In this document: positions 35,458 through 44,320 of the stretch, in pieces
Position numbering within the stretch: the first letter of the stretch is position 1
Layout: the number at the start of each line of letters is the position of its first letter
Origin: Clostridia bacterium
GTDB taxonomy: Bacteria; Bacillota; Clostridia; Peptostreptococcales; Acidaminobacteraceae
DNA: 64,000 nt
NCBI GenBank assembly: GCA_018399635.1
Contig: JAGYOH010000010.1
Coordinates: forward strand, 50,890 to 114,889
Direction: 5' to 3'
The notes under the pieces: model-generated
The model's input: only the letters and a program-made list of their open reading frames with translations
Told to the model about the DNA's origin: nothing
Databases searched by the model: none
Made by a program: the position numbers and the translations under genes

Positions 35458-35661
35458 ATGAGTAAGAATCTGAAGATGAAATCGGCAAGGGCGGCCAAGG
35501 ACCTGTCTCAGCAGGAGCTTGCCAAAGCCGTGGGTGTGACCCGTCAGACCATCGGCGCCATCGAAAGCGGGGATTACAATCCCACCATCAGATTGTGCCT
35601 GGCCATTTGTCACATCCTGGACAAGACCCTGGATGAAATTTTCTGGGAGGATGAGCAATGA
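35458..35661 (+). CDS. Small XRE-family (Cro/CI) regulator
   Basis: The protein is a bare 67-residue helix-turn-helix domain of the YozG/YgzD kind: SQQELAKAVGVTRQTIGAIESGDYNPT. Proteins of this size are usually encoded next to a membrane protein whose level they control, and here the next gene overlaps by 4 bases and codes one. It likely binds its own promoter region. Confidence 0.9.
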   Translation: MSKNLKMKSARAAKDLSQQELAKAVGVTRQTIGAIESGDYNPTIRLCLAICHILDKTLDEIFWEDEQ

Positions 35662-36119
35662 AGGAAAAAAACGGTTTGGATGAAATGCAGCAGGAAAGAA
35701 AGAACCGCATCGGCAATCAGAGCTTCTTACTGTTGATGTATCTGCTTTTGATCGATGGTGGACTCTACGGTTTCGGCCTGCGCTGGATTGAATACCCCGG
35801 CAATATCATGCTGATCATCAGCCTGGTGTCGGGAATCTATGTGGTCAGACTGATCAGGAACCAGGCCTACGTGGGCCCGAGACCGGAAATCCAGCGCCCG
35901 GTCCGGAGGATTTTTGTCATGGTTTTTCTGGCGGTGGCGGTGGCCATGGCCGCCATGGGGGTCATGGCTTTTCTGGGAGCGGTGGAAGTCAAGGCGGTCA
36001 AGGACATGACGGCGCCTTTACTGGTCATTACCTCCCTGAGCGCCTTGACCGTGGCCGGATTGACAGGCTTCATCATCAAGCGGCAGAACAAGGATCACGA
36101 GGGGAGAGAATTCAGATGA
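35658..36119 (+). CDS. Four-helix membrane protein paired with XRE regulator (DUF6773-like)
   Basis: A 153-residue membrane protein with two helix pairs, at about 22-60 and 88-142, joined by a basic loop (RLIRNQAYVGPRPEIQRPVR). The N-terminus starts with a short charged segment (DEMQQERKNRIGNQS) seen in small membrane partners of XRE regulators. It overlaps both neighbours by 4 bases. The function of this family is not known. Confidence 0.75.
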   Translation: MKEKNGLDEMQQERKNRIGNQSFLLLMYLLLIDGGLYGFGLRWIEYPGNIMLIISLVSGIYVVRLIRNQAYVGPRPEIQRPVRRIFVMVFLAVAVAMAAMGVMAFLGAVEVKAVKDMTAPLLVITSLSALTVAGLTGFIIKRQNKDHEGREFR

Positions 36120-37072
36120 AAAGATTCAGATCAAGCGGATGGTTACTGGTCATTGTCGCCCTCATTCTGACGGGATGCGGCGGTGAAAAAACCCAGGAGG
36201 AAGCCCCGGCGACCACCGGGGCGCCGGAAGTCCCGGCCGTCGAAGAAGAAGCGGTGGTTCCTGAGGAGAGTCCCCTGGAGCGGCTGAGTGCCGCCAAGGA
36301 GAAGGCCGGAGAGATCAGCAGCATGCGTCAGCTCATCACCGTGGAGATGTCCTATGACTTCGATGAATCCGCCTTTGCCGGCGATGATACCGGGATGGCG
36401 GCGGCCATGATGGGGATGATGTCTGAAATCGCCACCACCTATGACCTGCGTCTGGAGGGGATTGATTTTGTGAATCCTGAAAATTCCCGGAATCTCAAAG
36501 GGGAGGGCAGGATGGAGGTGGCCTTCGGCGAGGAAATTCAAGAAATCGAAATCTATCTCAGTGGAGGCCGGGTGTACACCCGGGTTCCCGACCTGGGTCT
36601 GGTGTATTCGGAAATGGCCAGTGGCGAAGGGACTGTCAGCTACGACCAGCTTTCCCAGTCCTCCTACCTGCTGGAGGAGGTCGAGTCCGGAGACTATGAC
36701 GTTGAAAAGGTGAGTCGGGAAATCGAGGGACAGACCCTGTCGGTCTACCGCTACACCTTCAAAGAAGGGGCCCGGAAAATCTTCGATCAGATGCAGAGCT
36801 ATTCGGACCTGGGCAGCATGACCGGGGGGGATTCCCAGAGTCCGGAGGAGGTCTTTGAATTCTCCGGGACGGATTACGCCCTCTATATCGATGAAGACCA
36901 TCATGTGGTGGGGACAGAGATGACCATGACCATGGCGCCGAAGGATCCGGGAGCCATGATGGGCATCAAGGGCATCGACTTCAGGATGGACATGTGGATT
37001 CTTGATATCAACGAGACGGTGGTGACCCTGCCGGATCTGACCGGGGCCCAGGAGGAAACGGGGATTTACTAA
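36116..37072 (+). CDS. Lipoprotein of unknown function (LppX/DUF6612-like)
   Basis: 318 residues with a lipobox (LILTGCG, Cys near 20) and a Pro/Glu linker. The mature domain repeats the pattern of LppX/LolA-like carriers: LKGEGRMEVAF, VYTRVPDLGLVYSEM and LYIDEDHHVVGTEM. Such folds hold hydrophobic ligands or sense the cell envelope. It overlaps the membrane protein gene, so regulator, membrane protein and lipoprotein form one unit. Confidence 0.75.
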   Translation: MKRFRSSGWLLVIVALILTGCGGEKTQEEAPATTGAPEVPAVEEEAVVPEESPLERLSAAKEKAGEISSMRQLITVEMSYDFDESAFAGDDTGMAAAMMGMMSEIATTYDLRLEGIDFVNPENSRNLKGEGRMEVAFGEEIQEIEIYLSGGRVYTRVPDLGLVYSEMASGEGTVSYDQLSQSSYLLEEVESGDYDVEKVSREIEGQTLSVYRYTFKEGARKIFDQMQSYSDLGSMTGGDSQSPEEVFEFSGTDYALYIDEDHHVVGTEMTMTMAPKDPGAMMGIKGIDFRMDMWILDINETVVTLPDLTGAQEETGIY

Positions 37073-37129
37073 AATCGCGGTATGGACGCAATGACCGCCA
37101 GGACTCAACGTTGGAAGAAGGTGACGCGA

Positions 37130-38023
37130 TTGAAGGTATTGAACTTTGGTTCCTTGAACATCGATTATGTCTATCGGGTGGAGGAGTTTGTCAGAGCAGG
37201 GGAGACCCTGACGGCGAAGGACCGGCGGGTTTTTGCCGGGGGCAAGGGACTCAACCAGTCCCTGGCCATGGCCCGGGCCGGGGTGACGGTTTTTCACGCC
37301 GGGGCGGTGGGCAAAGAGGACGGCGGTTTTCTCCTTCGGACTCTTGACGAGAGTCAGGTGGACCGCAGGCATGTGCGGACACTCGAAGCGGTGGCTTCCG
37401 GCCACGCCATGATCACCGTCAACCGTCGGGGTGAAAACACCATCATGCTTTACGGCGGGGCCAACCAGCGCATCACCGAGGCGCACGTCCGAAGGGTGCT
37501 GGCGGATTTTTCCCCGGGAGACTTCCTGGTGCTGCAGAATGAAATCAACCAGCTGGACCTGTTGATCCGGATCGGTCATGAGGGGGGACTGAAGATCGTC
37601 CTCAATCCCTCTCCCATGACGGCGGCCCTCAAGGAAGCCCCCCTGGACCTGGTGGATTATCTGATTCTCAACCAGGTGGAAGCCGGGGACCTTTGCCCCG
37701 GGGCGACCAGGGAGAATCTGATGGAGGCTCTGATCAAGCGTTATCCCGGGACCGCTCTGCTGCTCACCCTGGGAGAGGGAGGCGCCTGCCTCCATCACCA
37801 GGGGGCCACCCGTTTCCAGAAGGCCTTCCAGGTGAAGACGGTGGACACCACCGGGGCGGGGGATACCTTCACCGGCTATTTTGTGGCGGGGCTGGTGCAG
37901 GGGCTTGAGGAAGGCGAGGCCCTTGAAAGGGCGGCCAGGGCTGCCGCCCTTGCCGTGACCCGGGAGGGGGCTTCGGATTCGATTCCCGATCTTGACCAGG
38001 TGCTGGGATTCGATTTTAAGTGA
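37130..38023 (+). CDS. PfkB/ribokinase family sugar kinase
   Basis: A 297-residue carbohydrate kinase. It begins KVLNFGSLNIDYVYRVEEFV, has the GGKGLNQSLAMARAG box and the catalytic DTTGAGDTFTGYF near 250 (Asp as base, GAGD as anion hole). The layout matches ribokinase. TTG 37130, 7 bases after GAAGGTG, is preferred; the in-frame ATG at 37082 has no ribosome site. It is only 57 bases after the lipoprotein gene. The sugar is unknown. Confidence 0.88.
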   Translation: MKVLNFGSLNIDYVYRVEEFVRAGETLTAKDRRVFAGGKGLNQSLAMARAGVTVFHAGAVGKEDGGFLLRTLDESQVDRRHVRTLEAVASGHAMITVNRRGENTIMLYGGANQRITEAHVRRVLADFSPGDFLVLQNEINQLDLLIRIGHEGGLKIVLNPSPMTAALKEAPLDLVDYLILNQVEAGDLCPGATRENLMEALIKRYPGTALLLTLGEGGACLHHQGATRFQKAFQVKTVDTTGAGDTFTGYFVAGLVQGLEEGEALERAARAAALAVTREGASDSIPDLDQVLGFDFK

Positions 38024-38095
38024 CTCCCGAACCCTCTTTTTGACGGTTCCAAGGGTCGACGGGAGGACCCGTGAACCGAAAGTGAAGTGACTATG

Positions 38096-38136
38096 AAAAT
38101 GCGCTTCTCAGGATTTGCCCTGAGGAGCGCATTTTT
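38096..38136. terminator. Bidirectional terminator between convergent genes
   Basis: AAAATGCGCTTCTCAGG and CCTGAGGAGCGCATTTTT form a 17-bp stem with a short loop. It serves the PfkB gene and the convergent U32 gene. Confidence 0.9.
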
Positions 38137-38185
38137 GTGAGGGAGTCTCTTGCAGGCGACCATGGGATTGATGGATAAAGGGTTC

Positions 38186-40429
38186 CTACAGAATCTCTTT
38201 GTTGAAATGTGCCCTGGTGTCCGTTTCCTGGTTGAAGACGGCTTGATTCCCCCCGCCCTTCAATTGGGCCATGGCCCTGTCGATGATACTGAGGACCTGG
38301 TCCTTTGATTCCAGGGTGAAGTTCAACCGGAAGGCCTCGATTCCCTTGAGGCCATGGAGCTCATCCAGAAGATTGAGGGTCTTCCCGTTGAGGATTGTCG
38401 TCGAGCAATCCTCATGGGTCATGACAGGGAAGGTCCCGTGGTCATCCTTCAGCTCATAGCGGTGGGTTTTGCACAGGCCGCACTGATTCATTTTTTTCAG
38501 TGGACAGTATTTGGTGAACATCAGGGGGGCCCGGCCGTAGACGATCATTTCAAGGGCGGGATTGCCGTCATTCGCTTCACGATAGGCCTTGATCAAATCG
38601 TCGATCTGCTGCTTGTTCATTTCGTAAGACAGGGTGACGCGTTTCGCCCCGAGTCTGAACAATTCATGGCAACTCTCGGAATTGACCACGTTCAGGGAGT
38701 AGTCCGTGATGAAGGGATTGGTTGTCCTGTAGTGATGGATGCCGCCATAGCCTCCGATGAGGATGAGACCTGCCATTTTCTGATAATCGTTCTGGTTTCT
38801 TCTGACGACGTTTTCAAAATAGATTTCAGTGATGCCGCGGTCCAGGCAGGCGTCATACTGGTCCTGAGTCGTTACAGAGGCCGTCAGGTAGGGTTGTACC
38901 GGGGCGAAGCTGATTTTTTCTCTGGCTTTAAAGGCCTTGGTTCTTTTCTTCCGGCCCTTGAGTTTCAAGTCATACAAGCCCTCAACAACGGCCCTTCTCG
39001 CGCCGTTCAGGAGTTTGGCGGGGATAAAGGCCCCGAATTCCTCGTAATCCACCTGATGGAGCTTGAAGAGGGTGTCATTCAATTTTGCCAGCTGCTTGAT
39101 CACCTGGTCCCTGTCGGTGGGTTGGTTGACGGCCCGGTCAAGGGTTTCCCCGCCTTCATACAGATAAGTGAAGCCCAGGCCCTCGGCTTCGATGACCAGT
39201 TTGGAACCGGGATAGGCATAGACCCTGAGATCCAGGTCGAAGCGCCTGAACTCTTTGTCCAGGGAGGCTTCCAGTGCCTTGTAGTAGGCGGAGTCCCTGG
39301 TGATGTAGACCCGGTCACCCTTGGAGAGTTTTTCCTTGAGCTTGATATAACAAGTGTTCTGGGCCCTGTTGATGAGATGGTCCTCTTTGTCGTAGAGTTT
39401 GACAACATTCAGAATCACGTCTTCATGGTCATGGTCGATCCGGATGATATCGTTCTGATTCAGAGGCCGCGTCAGGGTGACTTCATATTTGTCCTGGAAG
39501 ATCCGGCTGATTCTGCCGATTTCATAACCGGCGTTGTTGGGTCTGGAGACGTTGGTGATCTCCTTCGGGTCTTCGTGAAACAAGTAGCCCTTCGTAAAGG
39601 TCCTGTTGAAGGTCTTGCCCAGGTCATCCTTGTCTTCTTCGGTGATCTCATGATCCAGGGCCTTGCGGTACTTGGCCACGACATTGGCCACGTAGGCGGG
39701 TTCTTTCATCCGACCCTCTATTTTCAAGGAATCGATTGATTTCAAATCATCGATGTGATCGATGGTGTTCAAGTCCTTGGTGGAGAGGATGTAGTTTTTC
39801 CCTAAAAGGGTGTTGGTGGTCTTGTCGATGATTTCATAGGCCTTGCGGCAGGAACCGACACATCGGCCGCGATTGCCGCTTCGATAGCCGATCAGGCCGG
39901 ACATGAGGCAGTTGCCGGAATAAGAGACGCACAGGGCCCCGTGAACGAAAATTTCTATGGGGATTCTGGCGATTCTTCTGATTTCCTTGACCTTTTCGAT
40001 CCCGACCTCACGGGCCAGGACCACTCTTCGGGCACCGAGTTCCTTGACCAACAAGGTGCCGTCCAGATCGTCTATGCCCATTTGAGTCGAACAATGGGCC
40101 TCCATGTCAAGGTAGTTGTTCACGATATGCTTGAGGGCGGCCAGGTCCTGGACGATGATGCCGTCCACACCGATTTCATTCAATTCGTGCATCTGCGCTT
40201 TCATTTCTTCAATTTCGTTTTCGAAAAGGATGGTATTCATGGTCACATAGATCTTCACTTGCCTCAGGTGGGCATAGCTGACAGCCTCCTGCAAGGAGGC
40301 CAGATCAAAGTTGGAAGAGTAGGCCCGGGCGCCAAACTTCTGCATGCCCAGGTAGACGGCATCACAACCATTGGAGATTGCGGCCTTCAGGGCCTCCATG
40401 TTTCCTGCTGGAGCTAATAGTTCAGTCAT
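38186..40429 (-). CDS. U32 family peptidase/hydroxylase-like protein
   Basis: The 747-residue protein opens with ELLAPAGNMEALKAAISNGCDAVYLG, the U32 start. The family Cys-rich block follows: HGALCVSYSGNCLMSGLIGYRSGNRGRCVGSCR, quoted here only as its key Cys residues around 165-200 (HGALC, GNC, GRC, GSC). A DUF3656 region and a second Cys set (YCPLKKMNQCGLC) come later. The U32 proteins RlhA and TrhP hydroxylate rRNA or tRNA bases using prephenate and an Fe-S cluster. This length matches the RlhA-like group, so RNA modification is more likely than proteolysis. Confidence 0.88.
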   Translation of the reverse strand: MTELLAPAGNMEALKAAISNGCDAVYLGMQKFGARAYSSNFDLASLQEAVSYAHLRQVKIYVTMNTILFENEIEEMKAQMHELNEIGVDGIIVQDLAALKHIVNNYLDMEAHCSTQMGIDDLDGTLLVKELGARRVVLAREVGIEKVKEIRRIARIPIEIFVHGALCVSYSGNCLMSGLIGYRSGNRGRCVGSCRKAYEIIDKTTNTLLGKNYILSTKDLNTIDHIDDLKSIDSLKIEGRMKEPAYVANVVAKYRKALDHEITEEDKDDLGKTFNRTFTKGYLFHEDPKEITNVSRPNNAGYEIGRISRIFQDKYEVTLTRPLNQNDIIRIDHDHEDVILNVVKLYDKEDHLINRAQNTCYIKLKEKLSKGDRVYITRDSAYYKALEASLDKEFRRFDLDLRVYAYPGSKLVIEAEGLGFTYLYEGGETLDRAVNQPTDRDQVIKQLAKLNDTLFKLHQVDYEEFGAFIPAKLLNGARRAVVEGLYDLKLKGRKKRTKAFKAREKISFAPVQPYLTASVTTQDQYDACLDRGITEIYFENVVRRNQNDYQKMAGLILIGGYGGIHHYRTTNPFITDYSLNVVNSESCHELFRLGAKRVTLSYEMNKQQIDDLIKAYREANDGNPALEMIVYGRAPLMFTKYCPLKKMNQCGLCKTHRYELKDDHGTFPVMTHEDCSTTILNGKTLNLLDELHGLKGIEAFRLNFTLESKDQVLSIIDRAMAQLKGGGNQAVFNQETDTRAHFNKEIL

Positions 40430-40611
40430 TTTTTTCCTCCATGCGCCTCGGCGCGCTGCATCAAGGGCGCTTGAGCCTGCCTGTGAATTTTTTTCAAGCA
40501 GTCACAGATGAATTATATCAATTCGCAGGCCACAACACAAGAAAGTTGCCGGGCAATGACGGTCGGTCAGACACCAAGGACTTTACAGGTCCTCCTCCCC
40601 GCCACCGGGAG

Positions 40612-40658
40612 AAAAAAAAGCTCAAAACCCCACCGGTTCGATGGTTTTTTGAGCTTTT
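40612..40658 (-). terminator. Terminator of the osmC-like gene
   Basis: On the minus strand AAAAGCTCAAAAAACC pairs with GGTTTTGAGCTTTT, ending in eight T. The loop is 13 bases. Confidence 0.85.
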
Positions 40659-40710
40659 GGTCTCGGGGATGACACCAGATCCGCCTGTCCTGCCGGCAGG
40701 AACCCCGGGA

Positions 40711-41133
40711 TCAGTCGATGATTGCCCGGTATTCCAATTCGGCGGTTTGTGATAGAATAGCACTGACATTACAATACTTTTCCTCGGCGAGCTTGATGGC
40801 CTTTTCCAGTTTGTCCAGGCTGAGATGGTCACCGGAAAAATGAAAGTCGATGGTGATTTTTTTATAAATCCTCGGCCGGGTGTCCTCATCGAGCTCACCG
40901 AGAATCTCCATTTCCAGACGGGTCAAGGGGACCTTCATTTTATTCAGAACCATTTTGACATCGACCCCCATGCAGCCTCCCAGGGCCACAAGCATCACGG
41001 GCATGGGACTGAATCCGGCCCCGTCACCCCCCGAGGCCGCCGGAATGTCCATGGTGACCCGGTGCCCCTCCTGATCAGTCGCTTCGAATTGCATGTGTTC
41101 CTTCCAGGAGCAGTTGATTTGTTGTGTCGCCAC
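40711..41133 (-). CDS. OsmC family protein
   Basis: A 140-residue OsmC/Ohr-fold protein. The mid-protein motif LVALGGCMGVDV holds one conserved Cys, and a second lies in EEKYCNVSAIL, the usual pair of the YhfA/OsmC group. Members reduce organic peroxides with the two thiols. GTG 41133 is the start, with AGGAGGA 8 bases upstream; the much longer open frame on this strand runs through the neighbouring lipoprotein gene and is rejected. It stands alone. Confidence 0.92.
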   Translation of the reverse strand: MATQQINCSWKEHMQFEATDQEGHRVTMDIPAASGGDGAGFSPMPVMLVALGGCMGVDVKMVLNKMKVPLTRLEMEILGELDEDTRPRIYKKITIDFHFSGDHLSLDKLEKAIKLAEEKYCNVSAILSQTAELEYRAIID

Positions 41134-41259
41134 TGGGTATTCCTCCTTTGGTGTGACCCTTGATGCTTGGAAAATCACGGCTTTTAATATCATTAAGTTA
41201 TCACAGTCCAGACAATTAAACAATAAGGTTTTGCATTTAGGAATATGGAGATGATTCCC

Positions 41260-42024
41260 ATGATGATCGGTTTGAAATGGCTGCTGGTGATCCTCTTGAT
41301 TTTCAGCGGCTGCAGCCTCCAGGAGGAGGCTCCAAAGGAGGTCCTGCCTGCCGGGCCGGGCTCCCCGGAGGAGGTGCCGAGGGCGGTTCTGCCCTTTACC
41401 CGGGGGGAGGATCTGGCCCGTTATGTCGGGACCCTGGCAAGGGAGGGCGATCCCGAAGACTTGTTGCTTCTGGCGGACCAGTCCTGGCCGGGCTACTTCG
41501 ACACAGAGGCCATGGCGGCGGCGGTGGCGGATTACCGGACCATCCTGGGGACGGCTCCCGTGGTGGCGGTGACGGCGGCAGGGGCGGTACCCTACGCCGA
41601 AGCCCTCCACCGGTATGAGCTGGCCACCGGGGCGGGGAGGTCCCTCATCCTGACCCTCAAGGAGGAGGGGGGACAATATTTTCTGGCGGACTTTGTCACC
41701 TACTACAGCGGGTTCAAGAATCGGCTCATGGACCGTTATCTCAAGGCCCTGAGACAGGAGGATCCGGCGGAAATCGCCCGGGCGGTCTACCTCGACGAAA
41801 CCGGGGAGACCTACCCTGAGGCGGCGGCGGTCAATCTCCTCCACCGCTACCGGGAGGCCTTCGATCTTGAGACCCTGGCCTGGGAATTCACGGGGGAAAC
41901 CGGATCCGGGGGTGAATTCGCCATCCGGATGACGGGCATGAAGGAGGGAACGCCGGTGATTCATGACATCCGGGTGGTCACCGGAGACGGACAGGTGGGG
42001 CTCAGGGATCCCTGGGCGGAGTAG
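41260..42024 (+). CDS. Lipoprotein of unknown function
   Basis: 254 residues, starting with a signal and lipobox (LIFSGCS, Cys 18). The mature part is acidic and predicted mainly helical, with two similar segments (VADYRTILGT and LHRYREAFD) that might be internal repeats of an NTF2/DUF4878-like kind. ATG 41260 is 9 bases after GGAG. The next gene, 19 bases on, codes a small membrane protein and probably shares its message. Confidence 0.7.
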   Translation: MMIGLKWLLVILLIFSGCSLQEEAPKEVLPAGPGSPEEVPRAVLPFTRGEDLARYVGTLAREGDPEDLLLLADQSWPGYFDTEAMAAAVADYRTILGTAPVVAVTAAGAVPYAEALHRYELATGAGRSLILTLKEEGGQYFLADFVTYYSGFKNRLMDRYLKALRQEDPAEIARAVYLDETGETYPEAAAVNLLHRYREAFDLETLAWEFTGETGSGGEFAIRMTGMKEGTPVIHDIRVVTGDGQVGLRDPWAE

Positions 42025-42043
42025 TTGCTGAGGAGGAAATCAG

Positions 42044-42379
42044 ATGACAAGCAGCAGAATGAAGATTGCGGTGATGACGGGGGCCCTTCTAGGAGTGGTC
42101 TGCATCATCGGCGCCCAGCTCAGATCGGGTTTTGCATGGGAGCCGGTGGCCCTTTTCGCCTTTTGGTACAACCGACTCCTCATGGGGGTGATGATCGGCC
42201 TTGCCCCGGAGGGTAAAAAACTTTCCAGGGCCCTGGTCAGGAGCGGCGGTCTGGGACTGCTGGTCTCCTTCGCCTTCTACGTCAGCACGGGCTTCAAGGA
42301 CCCGGTGGGTTTCTGGGTGGGGCTGCCCTACGGGCTTGTCATCGAAACCGTCGCCTCCCGTTTCCGGAGGGCTTCATGA
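42044..42379 (+). CDS. Small membrane protein
   Basis: A 111-residue protein with three predicted helices, and a good ribosome site (AGGAGG, 7 bases before ATG 42044). The sequence has FAFWYNRLLMGVMIGLAP and GLPYGLVIETVASRF, but no family I can name. Its stop codon overlaps a following ATG (ATGA), which implies coupled translation of the next, broken frame. Confidence 0.7.
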   Translation: MTSSRMKIAVMTGALLGVVCIIGAQLRSGFAWEPVALFAFWYNRLLMGVMIGLAPEGKKLSRALVRSGGLGLLVSFAFYVSTGFKDPVGFWVGLPYGLVIETVASRFRRAS

Positions 42380-42662
42380 GCAGAAGACCGTCGGGGAGGC
42401 AGAAGTCATCCGGGATACCGGTCCATGACAGACAGAAATTCTATTTTTCTTCGAAGGCCGGGATGACAAGGGATTTTTTCTGGAAAGGGGGATTCTGACG
42501 CCGGAACTCTCCGAGGAGAACCTGAAGCGCTACAGGGAGTTCTTGCAGGTGCCGTATTACTGGCGGGAAAATCTGGACGAGTCGGGTCGCCGGGAGGGGG
42601 CTCCAGGGCGGTCCGGCAGGAGGAGGTCCTATGGAAAATCGCTGCAAAATCTGCGGGGCTGA
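42376..42662 (+). pseudogene. Small gene broken by a one-base frameshift in a T-run
   Basis: ATG 42376 overlaps the previous stop codon (ATGA) and reads MSRRPSG...DRQKFYF, then runs into a stop at 42498. One frame back, from 42429, the sequence reads ILFFFEGRDDKGFFLERG and continues with ELSEENLKRYREFL and VPYYWRENLDESG, which looks coding, to a stop at 42660-42662. Adding one T in the run at 42443-42449 would join the two. So this is either a decayed gene, a sequencing error or a slippery site. The protein is not one I recognise. Confidence 0.5.
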
Positions 42663-43284
42663 AACTTCAAGGCGGTATCACCGGGGGATGAAAACCCACT
42701 ACCGCCTGTGTCCCGAGTGTGAATTCATCGCCAAGGAGGAGGCCTACCGGATCACGGAGGCCCAGGAACTTGAGATCTACAAGACCCATGAAAACGCCAT
42801 CGAGGATCCCCGTTATGTGGCCTATTTCCGCCGGTTCATCGAGGCGGCGGTCCTGCCCTGGTCAAAGGGCTCCGCCAGGACGGCCCTGGATTTCGGCAGC
42901 GGTCCCTCCCCGGTCCTGGCCATGATTCTGGAAAGGGATTACGGTTATTCGGTGGCTATCCACGATTATTTCTTCGAGCCCGGTCGGATCTTCGAGACCA
43001 GGGTCTACGACCTCATCACCAGCACCGAGGTGGTGGAGCATCTGTGGGACCCCCTCGAGACCTTCAGACTCCTGAGGACTTTGATGAAGCCGGGGGGCGT
43101 CCTGGCGGTGATGACCCGGTTTCATCCAGGCGACTTCACTGCCTTTGAAGGCTGGCATTACACCAGGGACAGAAGTCACGTGGCTTTTTACACCCCCAGG
43201 ACCATGGCGGTGATCGCCGAAAAGTGCGGTCTGGTCCTCAAATGGACGGATGACCGGAGCTATTCCGTGTTTGTGTTGGAGTAA
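42631..43284 (+). CDS. SAM-dependent methyltransferase with N-terminal zinc ribbon
   Basis: 217 residues. Cys 5, Cys 8, Cys 27 and Cys 30 (CKIC...CPEC) form a probable zinc ribbon. A class I methyltransferase follows, with the SAM loop LDFGSGPSPVLA near 88 and STEVVEHLWDP and MKPGGVLAVMT later. AGGAGG ends 5 bases before ATG 42631. The start overlaps the end of the broken frame. Family members are often annotated as class I methyltransferases of unknown substrate. Confidence 0.88.
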   Translation: MENRCKICGAETSRRYHRGMKTHYRLCPECEFIAKEEAYRITEAQELEIYKTHENAIEDPRYVAYFRRFIEAAVLPWSKGSARTALDFGSGPSPVLAMILERDYGYSVAIHDYFFEPGRIFETRVYDLITSTEVVEHLWDPLETFRLLRTLMKPGGVLAVMTRFHPGDFTAFEGWHYTRDRSHVAFYTPRTMAVIAEKCGLVLKWTDDRSYSVFVLE

Positions 43285-43370
43285 ATCCCATTTTCTTTGC
43301 ATGATGTTGAAAAATATGGGATTAAAGTGGGTAAGAAGATACGGATGGCATGTTTTATTGGAGGCAGGAG

Positions 43371-43772
43371 ATGGACAAGAGCATTATTCTGATTGTGGAC
43401 GACCAGCCGGTGAATCTGGGGATATTGAATGAACTGCTCAGTCCTCATTACCATGTGAAGGCCTGCCTGGAAAAGGTGACGGAGCTGGCCTCCTCTCTGG
43501 ATGAAATGACGGGACAGCTGGAGAAATTTCTGGAGACGGGAGCCTTCAGAAAGCAGGCCGGAATCCTGGATGACCGGGAGCTGGCAGTCATCTGCAATGA
43601 TTTGAGGGAGAAGCTTGTCGCCTACGATACCCGGTCCATTGACATTTTTGAAGGTTTCAAGAGCCGTCTCGGCGAGATGGAAGGGGTGGATCAGGAGCTG
43701 GTAGACAGGGTCCGGACCCGCATCGAGAACTTTGATTTCGACGAGGCCCTGGACAGGATTTTTTCAGAATAG
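43371..43772 (+). CDS. Collapsed response-regulator/hybrid kinase remnant
   Basis: The first 33 residues are the start of a receiver domain (ILIVDDQPVNLGILNELL). The sequence then leaves the fold before the phospho-acceptor Asp and turns into a helical tail (LEKVTELASSLDEM, FEGFKSRLGEMEGVDQELV) like the end of a two-component hybrid protein. About 90 residues of receiver are missing, in frame. GGAGG lies 6 bases before ATG 43371, so it may still be translated. It cannot be a phosphate receiver. Its 133 residues could be a coiled-coil partner protein or decaying material. Confidence 0.6.
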   Translation: MDKSIILIVDDQPVNLGILNELLSPHYHVKACLEKVTELASSLDEMTGQLEKFLETGAFRKQAGILDDRELAVICNDLREKLVAYDTRSIDIFEGFKSRLGEMEGVDQELVDRVRTRIENFDFDEALDRIFSE

Positions 43773-43776
43773 ACCC

Positions 43777-43815
43777 AAAAAATCGACCCGATGAAAATCA
43801 GGTCGATTTTTTTTT
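43777..43815. terminator. Bidirectional terminator
   Basis: AAAAAATCGACC pairs with GGTCGATTTTTT across a 12-base loop, with T-runs on both strands. It lies between two convergent genes. Confidence 0.9.
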
Positions 43816-44320
43816 AGTAGGCAAGGCTGCCGGTAAGTTCCCGGATTATTTCCTCCAGGTCGGGCCACTCTTTGATGAGGGTCTCCCTGTCCCCCGGGCG
43901 GTAGTCCCTTTCATCATAGCCCGGGGTCATGGTGGTGCCCAGCAGGGCGAAGGCGCCGCCGGCTTTCAGACGAAGTCCCTGGCAGGTCCCGGCCGGCACC
44001 AGCTGCTGCACCTGCATGCCGGCGGCAAGGTCCTGGCCCAGGGTGATGATTCGGGAGGACTTTCCGGGTCCCAGGACCAGGAGTTCCACGGGGTCACCCA
44101 GATAAAAATGGTAGATTTCATCTCCCTTGAGGGAGTGGAGGTGGGAGAAGTTATCCGGAGTCAGGAGGTAGTAGATGCAGGTTCCCGCCGGCCGGTTTTC
44201 TCCTGAAGACGGCAGCTTCACCGTCATCTTCGATCGGTAGGTATTGCGGAAAAGCCCCCCTTCTCCCAGCAGGGGCCTCAGGTCAAGGGCTTTGATGAGA
44301 TCGTCCCGGCTGAGGGTCAT
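43814..44320 (-). CDS. Cupin domain protein (DUF985)
   Basis: A 168-residue single-domain cupin of the DUF985 family (YML079-like). The start DLIKALDLRPLLGEGGLFRNTYRS and YYLLTPDNFSHLHSL, then DEIYHFYLGDPVELLVL are family blocks. The metal His/Glu positions are present in FSHLH and EIYHF. ATG 44320 overlaps the stop of the upstream oxidoreductase (ATGA), so the two are coupled. Its enzyme role is unknown; sugar or nucleotide-sugar epimerase-like binding is seen in cupins. Confidence 0.85.
   Translation of the reverse strand: MTLSRDDLIKALDLRPLLGEGGLFRNTYRSKMTVKLPSSGENRPAGTCIYYLLTPDNFSHLHSLKGDEIYHFYLGDPVELLVLGPGKSSRIITLGQDLAAGMQVQQLVPAGTCQGLRLKAGGAFALLGTTMTPGYDERDYRPGDRETLIKEWPDLEEIIRELTGSLAY

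Noticed and set aside
40711..41964. A 417-residue minus-strand frame ending in OsmC
   Set aside because: Only the last 140 residues are OsmC, with a good ribosome site before GTG 41133. The rest is antisense to a lipoprotein gene.
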